64,000 nucleotides of DNA from Hirsutella rhossiliensis (GCF_020360975.1 NW_025408671.1:1550001-1614000); one strand, 5' to 3'; shown: positions 51,677-63,792, counted from the stretch's first letter. The notes: generated by a model from the letters alone, not told the origin. Numbers and translations: made by a program.

Positions 51677-53265
51677 GGTGCCTTTTAACCAGTAATTAGG
51701 CACGTTTAATTACTTATCGGGTAGACCAAAAAGTGGGTTTGTGTGGCGGGTCAAGGGGCAGCGCCGATACCGCATAATACTTGCGCATATTCCCCGCCTT
51801 GACTGCACGCCCCCCTCTGCGCGCACCTGCTCGCCTTCGTGCAAAGTGAAGCTATGCGCACCCACGGGCACGAAGACTACTTATGTAATTTCTATATATT
51901 CGAGCTCAAGGCTTCAAGATGCGTTATTTCGTCGAATTAAGCCCTGCCTGCCCGCCCGACTACTTGCCTGCCTGCCTGCCCGTCCCTAGGCGACTCGAAT
52001 TATATAAACCAGAGAGAAAGTTGGTCTCTACGCCCTTGGGTCCTAGTCCTACTAGCCCATACTGTTGTTGCGCGCAGCGTCTTGACGCATTACAGGCGGA
52101 TCATGGATGTTGGCACACGACCGCGACCTCCATGCGCGGAGACGATTTGGGTGAGGTCATTTTTCCAGGCCATGCTCGCGCTGTGGAGGGTCAATCGCAC
52201 CGAATGTCTAGGCGAGACGAAGAGACGGTTTCGGGCCCTCCGAGCCAATATTTGCTGCAGCGCAAGCCCCAATGGATGTCAAAACTTGGGCAAATGGACA
52301 TGAGTACTATCATTCCCCACCCCCTTTCGGAAACTATCGAGAAGAGGGGGCCCTTCGACCCTAAGCCCGAGAGTCTGCCAAAAGTGATGTGGCGTGATAA
52401 TTAACTACCCGTTAAGTTGGTTAGCCGCGCCTGCCTTTAACCAACGGGTAAGGATATTAATAAAGTTAATAGCAACACCATTAAGAGTTGTATAATGTAA
52501 TGATGGTGTGGATCCCCCGCGGCATCGTCTCCTCGTCGAGCTGGCAGCTGAGGCCCTTGCCATCACCACTAGATCCGGGAGAATGGTAAAAAAATCTTCG
52601 GAATCGATATGAGCGCTTATTTCTTTACAGAATGATATAATCTTCGTATTTTAGATTTTGAGTTCTCGTCATTTCTCGTCTAGTTCAAATGTTGGACTTT
52701 TTTTGGTGGAGATTTTTGTGGTATAAACCACATTCACCACCACAAGCCGCGCAACCGTTCCGCCCACAACAGCTCACGGAGCCCGCATTCGCACATGCAC
52801 CGCGTCTACGTCTAACCGAGTTTCTTCTCTCGTCGCACAAAAATTGGTCGCATGCTGCCAATGGCGCTGGCCCAATGAATTAGGTGCCCCAGCGGAGTCG
52901 CTGAGAAATGTCGACATGGCCATAGAGCCCTCCAGACTCCAGAGGCAACCAACCAGTCTTGAGACATTGGCCCCATCAATATGGGAACCTTACTCTATTG
53001 AGCAAAAATGGTGTGCAGCGGTTGCATGGTGATGCGGCCTGGTAAAAGAAGACTTGGGGGGCTCGTGATGGATTTTCCGCGTCTCCCGAAGTTGAACGAG
53101 ACGCGGCTCGCCTGGATCGGCATGCTCACGCGCAAGGCGGCAGAGAAGCTGGATGCAGACACTATGCCGGAGAATGGCCCCGTGAGCCAGCACAGCGTCG
53201 TCGGGATGGAGCGCGGAGCAGGCTGCCGAAATCAGGACTCGAGGACGTCAAGGGATTTATCAGAC

Positions 53266-53273
53266 TATAAAAA
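53266..53273 (+). promoter_or_regulatory. TATA-like box of LysM gene
   Basis: TATAAAAA about 110 bp upstream of the ATG at 53384. Confidence 0.45.
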
Positions 53274-53383
53274 TGAGAAACGCCACGAGGGAAACGATGA
53301 ACAGAGCGGCATCAAGATTCTGACAGACACTTTGTGCATACCCATCTGAATATCTCTCTCTGTTGATATCCCCCACTGGAACC

Positions 53384-54018
53384 ATGGTCAGCTCGAAAAG
53401 CGCCCTCTTGCTCCTCGGATGCACCTATGCAGCATCCGGGGCTCTGCTGGACCCCCGTGATGCCAAGCCCAGGCCGTTGGGCGGAATCGAGGAGCGCCAA
53501 GTGCCCTCGCCGGTTGTCGAGACGCCGAGTACGTCAGCCCCAGCATGAAAGAGACCTTGAACTGACGCAACGACGCAGCCGCTGTCGTGACGCCGCAGCC
53601 GGCTTTGCCCAGCATGGTCAAGAACTGCGACCGGTTCCATCTTGTCAAGCCCGGCGACACGTGCCGGCAGGTTGCCGTGCGGTACGGACTCACGACGGAC
53701 CAGTACATGGGGTGGAATCCGAGTGCCGGGCCCGAGTGCACGACGCTCTGGGCCGGCTACTATTCGTGCGTCGGAGTCCGTCCCAAGCCGCCTGGTCCCG
53801 TCCAGAGGCCGCAGCCGACGCAGCCCACCATCGCGCCCAACTGCAACCAATTCCACCTCGTCAGGGCGGGCGAAACGTGCAACCACATTGGCGCCCAGTA
53901 CGGCATACCGCCCGACAACATCATCGCTTGGAACCCCAGCGCGGGCCCAGACTGCACGACGCTGTGGGCTGGCTACTATGCTTGTGTCGGCGTTGACAAG
54001 GGATCGTCACGCCATTGA
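53384..54018 (+). CDS. Secreted two-LysM protein, LysM-effector-like
   Basis: Two exons, 53384-53528 and 53579-54018, with a 50-nt intron (GTACGT donor, TGAC branch). The product has 194 residues. Signal peptide MVSSKSALLLLGCTYAASGA, then a short pro-region ending near EERQ. Two LysM domains follow: NCDRFHLVKPGDTCRQVAVR ending WNPSAGPECTTLW, and NCNQFHLVRAGETCNHIGAQ ending WNPSAGPDCTTLW. A proline-rich linker (RPKPPGPVQRP) separates them. Both keep the conserved Cys pairs and the aromatic chitin-contact positions. There is no catalytic domain. Proteins of this form (Ecp6/Slp1 type) bind chitin fragments and shield the fungus from host chitin sensing, or protect hyphae. Which of these applies depends on the lifestyle, which I cannot see. 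Confidence 0.93.
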
Positions 54019-55244
54019 TTGCGTCTGAACGCCTCTTACTTCAAATGTCTTGGCATCGTCACGCGCAGACCTGTTTGGAAGGTATGGTACTGTATTTAAA
54101 GTTGCATTCTTTTGACCGCTTCGTCGGCGGCGAAAGGGGGCCCCACCTCGCCCTCGGCCCCTCTCTACACTCGCTTCCATATAATTCTTCCTCCCATGGC
54201 CACAGCCGAGACAGCAACCCGATGAGTGGCATTCCGTTTCAACACGGGCTTCAGAGTCGGTGTATGCCTTCCAAGGCAGCGTAACATCTACAGACGAGCT
54301 ATCTCTCTCGGTTGCACAAGACCAGCTAGTTCTCCATTCCTTATACTCAATTTAAATTCATCAAGTCGTTCAATCAATCCTGATATACCCGTGCTCCCCT
54401 ATGCCCTGTTAAAACCCCCCTGTTATTGGAAGAGACTGGTGGTCTCTAGAAGGTTCTATGATCATGTCGACATTTGCTATATATGACCTGGCCTTCTACT
54501 CCTTGTATAGCTAGATATTCCGTCTTTCCCAGTTCACGTTGTATTGACGTCAACGTTCTCTACCATCTTACCCCCTACCATTAGCTCATCCCCCCTTTAG
54601 CTTAGCTAAAATCGCGCCGGCCTATATATATTAAAAAGAGAGACAAGTACGTTAATAGTCCTCTAATAGACCTATTGGTCTATTAGTTAAAATATTACGA
54701 AATTAGTCGAATTAAACCCCTCTATTAATAGCTTAGTATAACGGGTCGGCCCTAGAATAGCTAAAGCGGTAGTTCTACTACTATCCGTTGCTGCGGGGCA
54801 GCCACTTAATCGGACCACCATCCTCGCCGCTTGCGCACGACCTCGCCCGTAGGGATAGTGCGTGATGACGTTAAAGCTCAATTCGCTACGCTCTGTTGCC
54901 CAACAAATCAGCGCACCACGGTCACATGTTAACTCAAATCTCCAACTTTCGTCCCTCAAGGCTCATTGTGTAAGGGTTACCTCTCCTGCCGCTACTGCCT
55001 TTGTCAGCCGCCTTAACTCTCCAGCATCGTGCCTTGAGGAAGGAGGAGATTCAGGACTTTGCCCCGCAAGGACCGTCAGACGATTGGCCGATTTCCCCTC
55101 AAAAACCCCGCTTCTGATTGACTACATCCCGCCTCTGGTTGGCCCCCTCGCACGCGCGAGTGTTAACGTCCGGAGCCTCATTGCAGTCATTCGATATTTC
55201 TCTCATATCTGCAGCCGAACGGTTTTACTAAATAGGTACTACAA
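54019..55244. other. Intergenic with RIP-affected AT-rich block
   Basis: 54490-54850 is TpA-rich and CpA/TpG-poor, with a hairpin near 54662-54687 (CTAATAGACC-TATT-GGTCTATTAG). It is an old repeat remnant. 54850-55244 has normal composition and should contain the HET gene promoter. No gene seen. Confidence 0.45.
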
Positions 55245-57223
55245 ATGGACTCTGATACGGTTGACTTAAAGCACGAATGCTCCGAGTTTAACACATCTGG
55301 TAATTATTGCGACGTTTGCAAGTCTATCTTTTCCGTCAATGGTTTCCGTCAAGTGCTCGAGCCTGGCAACGGATTCCTACTTGGTAACTTGGCAACACTA
55401 AAGAGGAAAGCGAGAGGGGATTGCCCGCTCTGCAGGGCCATCTTCGGACACCTAAGAGGAAGTCGCTTGTTCCGTCGCCCCTTTCGAGAGGACTCGGTGC
55501 AGGTAGCCATTCGCATTCTCGCCAAGTCGAAGCCTGTCGATTTTGTTCAAGCCATTCCAGTCGGCCGTCACGAGCATGTACTATCTATTAGCCTACATTC
55601 TGATAAGTTCGCGGACGTGGTCGAAGATATCAAGTACGAGTTGAATATTTTTACGCACAAAGGTTCACTACTCATATATTTTCTCCTATTTTCCCTTCCC
55701 GGCTATACCTCTACGCTTCTCCATTTGACAGCGGTTTGCTAACCCTAGTAGATGACGCCGCAGCGGCATGGATTACCAGCCGTCCCCCGGAGCTTAATGT
55801 CACGTCCCAAATAACGATTGCACGGGCTAAAGCTGCCATCTCCAGATGCGAGACACATCATATTGGATGCTCCGCACCTAAGCTCTCCAAGCTTCCCTGC
55901 AGAATCATCGACGTCGGAGGAATAGCATCGTCTACCGTTTCTCTTATCGTTACCGACTCAAGTGGTGAGCTTGGTGAATACTTAACCTTGAGCTACTGCT
56001 GGGGGGGTGTTAAAGCACCAATCTCTGCGCTCAAGGACAACCTGGACCAGCTGAGAAATGGCATTGCAGTGTCTGCCCTACCACAAACTCTTCGGGATGC
56101 TGTACAAACAACTCGAGATCTGGGCTACCGATACCTATGGGTCGATGTTCTCTGCATCATTCAGGATGACTTGTACGACAAGACCCGAGAAATAGGTGCC
56201 ATGGCCGAGATATATCGAAACTCCACTGCGACTATTCTAGCAGCTATGTCTAGCTGCGTGGCAGAAGGTTTTCTACAAAGTCGAACGCTGCCGCCATTTC
56301 TGACAATTCCCGTCGAGTTACCGAACCGCAAGACTGGCCATGTCAATATTGGCCATCCATGCCCTTGGGCGCACTTTGGTTGGCATATTGACCCTCTGAG
56401 CAAGAGGGGGTGGACGTTCCAAGAGTTTCTACTGGCCAGACGCGTCTTATTTTATGGCCCATATGAACTCCTTTTTCATTGCCAGGAGCTGGGGTTCCGA
56501 GCTCTTGCCCAAAGCTACATCAACTATCCGAGCAACGAGCAACCGTCTTCAAAAGTATTCTTCAACTCGTCCGACAGGCACGGGTCCTGGTGCGAACTTT
56601 TGCGCCAGTATACGTTTCGGACCCTTAGTGTCTACGACGACCGACCCCAAGCGATCGCTGGAGTTGTCGTAGCTCTCGAAGAAGCCTGGGGTGATAGGTG
56701 TGTGTTTGGGGCGTGGGTCAGCTACTTTTTGGAGCACTTGACGTGGTTCAACGTTGCAAACTTTCATTTGCACCCATCTTTGGAGAGGTCTAATCGGGCA
56801 CCATCCTGGTCGTGGCTCTCAATAGATGGACACGTCGCTATTCTCTGCAGATCCAAGCTGCGGGCCGATTGCACCATCACCACCAATCTATTAGATGTGG
56901 CCAAGGGTGCGAAACTTACCTTGGCTTGCAGGCTGATTTCCCAGCTCGAATGGCCGTCCCTAGAGTCAAGTCGCTTTACCATTTACTGGGACCTCGAGCA
57001 AAGCGGCGAGGCTGGAGTCAAGCCCTGTTTCTACCTTTACCTCGGGAGCGAATCGTATCAGACCTCGGAGCAATGGTTCCATGCTTTTGCGCTAATAACT
57101 ATCGAGGAACAGACAGATGTGCTTCGCAGAATCGGTATAATCGATATTCACACCCGCGATGTGGCAACAATGAGGGACGTTGAGAAAAAACTCCAGACAA
57201 GACGACACGTTGCACTTGTATAG
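55245..57223 (+). CDS. HET-domain protein
   Basis: Two exons, 55245-55662 and 55752-57223, with an 89-nt intron (branch GCTAAC, acceptor GTAG). The product has 629 residues. The N-terminus has a CDVC...CPLC pair typical of this class. The HET domain (about 216-365) shows its three signature blocks: EYLTLSYCWGG (215-225), YRYLWVDVLCIIQDD (265-279) and RGWTFQEFLLARRVLFY (358-374). HET domains carry a TIR-like fold and trigger cell death when incompatible hyphae fuse or when other partners are sensed. The C-terminal part (375-629) is variable, ending in a beta-rich region without repeats. All signature residues are present, so the gene looks intact. It lies between RIP-affected blocks on both sides. 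Confidence 0.93.
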
Positions 57224-60079
57224 TGTAACTTATACCTTTCAAAAAAGCCTTAACTGGAACTAATATGCCAAACGAGAACCAAGCTTGCTCCATCTACCCT
57301 CTGAAGCATCGACTTGTCCCTCCTGACATGGGCTATGTCCGGCATGGTGGACCCAGTTGTACTGGGTCCAGAGTGTCTTGCTCCGGACGTGGCCCTGCCT
57401 GCGTAGTCTCAGCTAAGCCATTGTGTAACTATTCGGCACTATTCCGTCGTAGGAAATGGGCGGGCTTGGATGTGAAGCGGGCATTCGTTCAAGCAGAGCA
57501 ATAGACAAACATGGACAGACATTGCGGCTCCAGAGACAGGCCGTCTCGGAAGAAAACTAGCGAGGCCGTAAAGGAGGCAGACGTTTATGAAGACGGTGCG
57601 CCTTACCTGGTCGGGGATGCAACCAAACCCGGCGGGGACAGCAGTGTGTTCCAGACTACTATAGTGGGGGGACAAAAGTTCCGGCTGGACCTACATACGC
57701 GTCGCGTTCTCGCGTCGTCTACATTCTAACCCTCCCTCTTTAAATAACTATTATTCCTTTAAATACTAGAGCCCTTATAAGAGAATAAGGATTATTACCC
57801 TCTTTAATTATAGGTTCTTAGCTGCTACAGCGGCTTATAAGTGAGTTAGAGTTAAAACGCATCTTATTATTTTTAGAACTAATATATAAATCCTATATAA
57901 GTATATTTTATTTTTTATATAATATAATATCAAGTATATAGTCTTTTTCTTCTATATAAGCTAGTATATATAACTTCCTATAATTATATAACTATAACGC
58001 TCCTTTACTATATAATAGTATTTAATATCTATCTTACAAATAAGTTTAACTAATACAAAGCTATTTAAATTTAATATCTTAATTAAATACTTTATCTATA
58101 TTATACGTAGCTATAGAGCCCGGGCTTTCCCGCGGTCGCATTTAGCTGGAGTTGTTCAACGTTTGAATCGAGGGGCCTCGCTGAAGCGCTTGTCCGAGAC
58201 GACTATTGCTTTCTTCCACTCTTCAGCACAAGGGTAATGAGTGATTGCCACTGCCTTTCCCCACAGAAGCCCTACTAAGGCGCGTCGCCGCCTGGCAGCA
58301 ACAGTTAATTGTATTGCCGTCTTCAAAGTGGGTTTATGACGTTTATATGGGCCTCACTTGCTGCCTTCCACATCGTTGATTGTTTTATCAATCAAGCCGT
58401 CTGCTATGACACTATCTCATTCATTTCGGTCATCGAAGGTCTCCTTGCCAATGTAACGGCCGGCAGCCTTACCATGGACCTCACGGTTTACCTTTCTGGC
58501 AAAGAAAACGGTGAGGTTGATTGACTCCCGCCCGTCACGGATGGATGGTGTATTTGTGTAACATCTCGTTCTCGAAATTGAGATGTATCCGGCGGTCTTC
58601 CTTGATGAACCATGCAGGACAAAGTAGGGTGCGTGTCCGTATCTACGAAGAGAGGGAGGTCATGGAGCAGGCAAGTGCTACGTATAATGTCCACCTCGGA
58701 AATGCCTTTACCAGATAAAGGCTTCACAAAGGTCTCGTGGTTCAGTCTCTCAGGCCCTCGGGCAGCTTTGCAGTCGTTCCGGAACTGCAGACCAGTGCGT
58801 GCTTGAGGTGATGAAGAGCGCACCATCTTCTTCAGATGTTTCGTAGATGTTAGATCGATTGCAGATGGAAAGTGGCGAGGGAGCCTGATTGACCAGTGCA
58901 TTCTCAATCTCGGGAGTTATGATGGGCCTGAAGCGGTGCTGTTCGTCGTCGTGTCTGACCGAGATGTTCCCCCTTTCTCCGATGCGAATGACAACTCGTA
59001 AGCGGCCGGCCGTGGAATAAATAGCGCACAATATTTAGTTTAAACTCTCTCGGTTAACTCTACTTCCCCGGGCAAGCGTAAGCATACAATCAATATAGGA
59101 TCGCCCTGATGGCACAGTATCAGTATTGGCCCCATTTCGATTGATCTTTGAGGCATGTTGACTTACCAATAAGTAGAATTACCTATCCCGGCTTGACATG
59201 CAAAGGAGTCTAATCGTAGCCCAGAGTTGTAAGCTAAATATAGTTGAAAGGGAACCTTACGCTCTTCGTTGTAACCTTTCAAAACCACGGATCGATTCAT
59301 ACTCAGAGTGAGGCAAGTAACGATAAATTGCGCAATGACTGCTGTTTCATGTCGTTTATGAATACTATTGTGCTGAATAGTAGAAGCGCCTTTGCTAAAC
59401 ATGGTCGCTTAAGCATGTGTGTAGATCCTAGGAGAACCCACTGTACTGTGACGGCCCGTACCTGTGCCTGTAAAGAAGTTGCTTGCTCGTGTGGCACATT
59501 CGAACTACAGACCGCATTACATCGATGGCCAGTCTGAAGGGGTTACCGGCAGCGAGCGACCCCTGCTGATGGGTTTACTATGGCAGGCGTCGCGAGGGAT
59601 ACGCCAAACGACATGGAAGCTGTCCCCGGCCTACTAAAGGAATTCGCTGCAGCAATTGACGCCCTCCATGGTGGTGGAATGTAGATTTCCAAGATTCCCT
59701 GGTCAAGTACCGCAACATGGCTCACGCGTTGGAGACACCTCGAGAAACCGTGGTCGAACACTGCTGGGCAGAGGGAGGTTTCCAGTTCGTATCAAGCCGG
59801 CCATTGAGCATCGGCTGGCATGAAAGCCTGGCTTGATTGCGGCCCTTAACTTCGGCGGGCTTATGGGTGTTGATGGCCGAGAATGGCGATGGGCCTCGGA
59901 AACCGAAGGAATTGGCCAGCAGTCTCGGGATCGATGCCGTGCTCTTGAAAAACGCGCTGCGCTCTCTATAACCTGGCAAGTAGCTGATCCACGTCTCATA
60001 ACGATGCATGTGACCGCTTCTTATTAGATGCACTGTTATATCATTAATGTTAACTTTTGGTGATTTGTTATGGCAACTT
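57224..60079. other. Intergenic, AT-rich relic and unassigned frames
   Basis: 57730-58120 is very AT-rich and lacks CpA/TpG, a RIP-mutated relic. 58120-60079 has normal composition. Minus-strand frames at 58907-58488, 59031-58750 and 60132-59543 (in two or three frames) are open but unrecognised. The last may be a decayed gene. I do not propose functions. Confidence 0.4.
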
Positions 60080-61369
60080 CTACGTCTTCTTGAGCATGTC
60101 AAAGACAGCCGGCTCTCCCCCTCCGCCCGCAATCTCGCCCTCCGCCCGCAACAGCGGTCCTCTCTTCAAGGGCGCAATCTCGGTAAACTCGAGCCGCGGC
60201 GAGAGATGGGTCGGACACCAGTGGACCATGCCGTACCGCAGCCAGTGGCCGTAAGTGCCGGCGACGTTGTCGGCGCCCGTGTGTTTCCTCCACAGCGAGC
60301 CGAGCGTGTCTCCCATGACGCGGACAATGAGGCCGTGGGCCAGCTTGAAGCCGAAGCTCCTCCGCAGGCAGGACTCGACGACGGCGCGCGCGAGCTGCTG
60401 GTCTTCGCTGGCGGGCTCGCCGTCGCGCGGCAGGGGAAGCGACATGAGCTCAAGCTGCCGCGCGCCGCTCCAGGCCGTCATGTCGTTGATGAGCTGCGAG
60501 CCGACCATGAATTCGATGGCGTAGACGTGCTCGGCCACGTACTTGGGTCCGTCCCAGCCGTCCTCGTCGTCCACGAGGCACATGACCAGCGACATGACCT
60601 GGCCTTGGATGATGTAGTCGGTCAGTATGCGGCTGACCTCGTCGGGCCCGTACTTCTTCCCATCTTCCTCAAACGCCATGCCATCACCGCCCATGAGCGG
60701 CACGCCTCGAAGCAGCGGGCTGGCGTGCATGCCGTCGGTGCTCGTCTTGCCGCCGTCGGCAGCCCACAGGGCGAGGAGCAGCTTGTGGCAGCGCGCAAAG
60801 AGCGGGTTGTCACGGCCGGCTGCGAGGAAGTAGTTTGTGAGGTTCCGCCCTTGGACGCCTCCCGCGTTGTACGAGAGCACGTCAAAGGGCGAGTCGGGAC
60901 TGCCGATGGTCATGTTCCAGACCCGGTCAAGGTCGCCAATCTGCATCAGGCCGACGTCGGCATAGACGCCGCCGTACTTGAGCAGCAGCGGCCATCGCAC
61001 AAGGTCCGACGTGTGCTGAGGGGCGTAGTCGCCGCCAATGGTGCCGTCCACAAAAGACTGGGGAAACGTGTCCGGGTCGTGGATGTCGAGGAAGTTGGCC
61101 ACGTTGAGGGGCGAAGACGGCTCGCGGTCGACGACGCGCACCACCCAGCCCTGCTTGGAGAAGCGCCGATGCCAGGCGCGGACGTTGCGCTGCGTGTAGG
61201 GATGCATGCGGGCGAAGCCGCTGTGCCAGAAGAACCATATGTTCTTGTCGTCGATAACGGGCCCCGGGTTCTTGAGGGCTTCGTCGACTTGGGCGTCTGG
61301 CCGGAGATCCAGTTGCGCCGGCGGGATGGCGGACACGCCTCCGGGCAGAGGATACGGAGATGATTCCAT
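60080..61369 (-). CDS. GT32-like glycosyltransferase (capsule-polysaccharide type)
   Basis: Intronless, 429 residues from the ATG at 61369. I prefer this start to the longer frame (to 61675) because a TATA-like box lies at 61521-61530, which would put the upstream codons in the leader. Landmarks are NIWFFWHSGFARMHPYTQRN and TSDLVRWPLLLKYGGVYADV, the usual sugar-nucleotide region of GT32-like and capsular polysaccharide synthesis proteins (ADVG at the DXD position). They are followed by a C-terminal domain with the repeated-looking PLPRDGEPASEDQQLARAVV. There is no signal peptide or obvious membrane anchor, which is unusual for Golgi GT32 enzymes and suggests a cytosolic role such as glycosylating a small molecule. 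The upstream UDP-glycosyltransferase gene has the same orientation. Confidence 0.85.
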   Translation of the reverse strand: MESSPYPLPGGVSAIPPAQLDLRPDAQVDEALKNPGPVIDDKNIWFFWHSGFARMHPYTQRNVRAWHRRFSKQGWVVRVVDREPSSPLNVANFLDIHDPDTFPQSFVDGTIGGDYAPQHTSDLVRWPLLLKYGGVYADVGLMQIGDLDRVWNMTIGSPDSPFDVLSYNAGGVQGRNLTNYFLAAGRDNPLFARCHKLLLALWAADGGKTSTDGMHASPLLRGVPLMGGDGMAFEEDGKKYGPDEVSRILTDYIIQGQVMSLVMCLVDDEDGWDGPKYVAEHVYAIEFMVGSQLINDMTAWSGARQLELMSLPLPRDGEPASEDQQLARAVVESCLRRSFGFKLAHGLIVRVMGDTLGSLWRKHTGADNVAGTYGHWLRYGMVHWCPTHLSPRLEFTEIAPLKRGPLLRAEGEIAGGGGEPAVFDMLKKT

Positions 61370-61793
61370 TTCGTGTGATTGCGCAGTGCCGGATTCAAGC
61401 TTCTGGGGAGACACGGCGAAGATCGAGGAGGGAGGTGAGGGCGTGATGGCACGATGAGATGGCGATGTATTCTGTATGCTCTTCGTATTCTGTATGCCCT
61501 GGACGAGACTGAACAGGACTCTTATATAAAACTCTTGCCCGCCCACTCTGTTGCGGGGGTTTGTACAGTTTGACTCATCGGCCGTCATTCTCAACCCGAT
61601 ACGAGCCCTATCTCTTCGGTGTGAATTGAGGATGAAAGGGGCCCATAATTGAGAGTTCAATATCCGCAGCGGCAAAACGGGGAACCATCCCGCTCATGGC
61701 CGAGTTGACTCAGACACTGGTTCCGGGGGCTTCACATTACCCAGCGCGAGAGGGAGTCATTTTGCATGTAGCTGAAGTGACTCAGACTCTCAT
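61370..61793. other. Promoter region of GT32-like gene
   Basis: Separates the two glycosyltransferase genes. Contains the TATA-like TTTATATAAG (61530-61521, minus). No gene seen. Confidence 0.4.
61521..61530 (-). promoter_or_regulatory. TATA-like box of GT32-like gene
   Basis: TTTATATAAG on the minus strand about 155 bp upstream of the ATG at 61369. Confidence 0.5.
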
Positions 61794-63167
61794 TCATTCC
61801 GTGAATAGCTCAACCTGCTTCTCGATCCGCGCCAGACAGTCCAGGGCCTCGTTTTCCCTTCGCAACTCGGCCGCTCTCGTCGTGTATCGTTCGTCATCGA
61901 GAACTTTTGTCACGCCGATCCTCAGCTTCTCCGGCGACGGCGTCTGCGTCTTCAGGTTGTGCGCGAAGCCCGCCCACTCGCCGCGCATGGCCACCTCGAG
62001 CTTGTCTTCCGTCTCCCCGGCAAAGACGGTGGCCACGCCGTTCACGACGGCGTGGCGGAAGGCGCCGTAGCCCGCGTTGGAGATGAAGACGTGGGCGAGC
62101 GGGAGTATCACATCGTACGGCAGGTAGTCAATGACTCTGGCGTTGGCAGGCACGTCGACGGCGTCGTCAAGCTTGGCCCCGCGGAGTCCAAGGGCGGCCA
62201 CGACGAGCAGCTGGTCGCGGCCGGCGAAGGCTTGCAGCGTCGGGAGAACCAGCTCGTTCCAGTTCTTGTTTACCGTTCCTTGGGAAACAAAGATGATCTT
62301 CTTGGAACTCGCCGTGCCCCTCGCGTTGTCTGTCACTTCCGGCCACCAGACTGGATACTCAAAGCTGGAGCTGACTTTCCCCCGTGGCAGGCATCCTGCA
62401 AACTGCACTGCCCTCGGCAAGTCGGACACGGGATACTCCAGACTCGGAGAGCACAGCATGATGGAGGCGTCGTGCGCCGTGAACCACGCAGTCATGGGGC
62501 TGCCCGAGGGTGTGACGGTGCATCCGCACGCATCGAGTGCATGTTCCCAGGCCTCGATCAACGGCCTCAACGGACCCTCGTTGACCAGTCGGTTCAAGGC
62601 TTTGTTCCTCAACCGGCCTGATTCGGTCGAGTCTGGCGGCAGCCCAAGCAAAAAGGGGCCCGTGTCTTGGCTCTGTACCATGAGGGGAACCGGGCTTATT
62701 CCGATGGTCTTGGGCGGCGTGTCAAAGCCGGCCGGCAGGGGGCAGCCGTAGCGAAAGGGCATGGTGCCCATGTTGAGGATGTCCTCGATGCAGATGATTT
62801 GACGGTCGAGATCCCGAGCTCGCAGCCTTTCGAGCGTCTCTGCCACGGCCTTTGCGCGCATCGACAAGCCCTTGTAGAACACGTAGACGAGCTGGACAGC
62901 CAATCGTTTTAAGCCAATTGCCATGCTCGCGACGTTTGCTGCCTCTTCCGGGCTCTTGAATTGATGCTCCCAGGCAATCTCGAAGAACTCAGCCCCGGCA
63001 TCCTTGATCTTGTCCTCGAAGGCTGTTGAACAGAGATATGCGACGTCGTATCCGCGCTGAACCATCGAGGCCGCAATGGCTAGGACTGGGTTTGTGTGGC
63101 CTTCGCCTGCAAAGGAGGTGAAGAACAAGAGGGGCTTCTTGGCCGGGGCTGCTGAAGAGGGCGTCAT
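61794..63167 (-). CDS. UDP-glycosyltransferase, GT1 family
   Basis: Intronless, 457 residues, ATG at 63167. A TATATAAG box lies at 63240-63233, about 70 bp upstream. The N-terminal domain starts LLFFTSFAGEGHTNPVLAIA, the acceptor-side motif of GT1 and MGT-like enzymes with the catalytic His (GEGHTNP). The C-terminal donor domain has FVSQGTVNKNW, ARVIDYLPYDVILPLAHVFI and SNAGYGAFRHAVVNGVATVF, matching the PSPG-like region except that the usual HxGxGS appears as NAGYGA. The following DKLEVA and GAG-like segments are conventional. No signal peptide or transmembrane helix, so it is cytosolic. It should glycosylate a small lipophilic acceptor from a UDP-sugar. Together with the adjacent GT32-like gene it could add more than one sugar to the same product. 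Confidence 0.93.
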   Translation of the reverse strand: MTPSSAAPAKKPLLFFTSFAGEGHTNPVLAIAASMVQRGYDVAYLCSTAFEDKIKDAGAEFFEIAWEHQFKSPEEAANVASMAIGLKRLAVQLVYVFYKGLSMRAKAVAETLERLRARDLDRQIICIEDILNMGTMPFRYGCPLPAGFDTPPKTIGISPVPLMVQSQDTGPFLLGLPPDSTESGRLRNKALNRLVNEGPLRPLIEAWEHALDACGCTVTPSGSPMTAWFTAHDASIMLCSPSLEYPVSDLPRAVQFAGCLPRGKVSSSFEYPVWWPEVTDNARGTASSKKIIFVSQGTVNKNWNELVLPTLQAFAGRDQLLVVAALGLRGAKLDDAVDVPANARVIDYLPYDVILPLAHVFISNAGYGAFRHAVVNGVATVFAGETEDKLEVAMRGEWAGFAHNLKTQTPSPEKLRIGVTKVLDDERYTTRAAELRRENEALDCLARIEKQVELFTE

Positions 63168-63232
63168 GGTGAGCTGGGTGCTTGTGCGAGTCTGGCCAGG
63201 GCTCGATATGCGAGAGAGTGGGATATGCAGGA

Positions 63233-63240
63233 CTTATATA
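63233..63240 (-). promoter_or_regulatory. TATA-like box of UDP-glycosyltransferase gene
   Basis: TATATAAG on the minus strand, about 70 bp upstream of the ATG at 63167. Confidence 0.55.
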
Positions 63241-63792
63241 GCTGGCCCGGGAGGCATCTTACGGCTTAGAGCATGCCCGTGCTTCCGGGTCGACTCTCCA
63301 GGCGGCGTATCGCAAGCCGGCCACTGCAAGTCCGAGGTGACGGCCGACGTGCACCTCGCCCCGGGAATCAGGCAAAGCCCGCAATCTACCGCCATCCATT
63401 GAGACGATGTAACCGTGTGAAATGGACACTAAACCGATTTCTTCGGAGCTATTCGGTCATAAGCCAGCGCCTGCTGAGCCCGAGCTGAGGCCGAGGCCGA
63501 GCAACGAGCATACGGCGCGGGCGGAGAGCAGGAAATGTCCGTTTCACTGCCGACGGTCCTCGCCATGGTGGTCTTTTCCATGGTCCAATCGTGCCTCTTC
63601 CTGTTTCATTCAAGATGACGATGTCACACTTTGCAAGATTGTGCGCCTTTTGGCCAGGACAGAATAGGACTTGAGATTTTGCACATGATAAACGAGGAAT
63701 CAAGCAGTCGTAGCCCCGTCGCACCTCGATACCGGTCTTGGAGACAGAACCAAAGCCCATGATGGCTGATGGTGCCTTTTTTGGGGGAATAC
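63241..63792. other. Intergenic region
   Basis: Between the UDP-glycosyltransferase and the gene running off the right edge. Short frames only. Confidence 0.35.

Larger units (their letters stand above)
51571..53383. other. Intergenic region with dispersed-repeat copy
   Basis: 51602-51676 is the second copy of the dispersed repeat. Frames at 51919-52404 and 53008-53349 are unrecognised. A TATA-like TATAAAAA at 53266-53273 probably serves the LysM gene. Confidence 0.4.

Noticed and set aside
60047..61363. 438-codon open frame on the plus strand opposite the GT32-like gene
   Set aside because: It is the antisense of a recognisable glycosyltransferase with high third-position GC, which produces long shadow frames. 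Its translation is Val/Arg/Gly-rich and has no family features.
61370..61675. N-terminal extension of the GT32-like protein
   Set aside because: A TATA-like box at 61521-61530 would lie inside the extension, and the extra residues are low-complexity; the ATG at 61369 is preferred.
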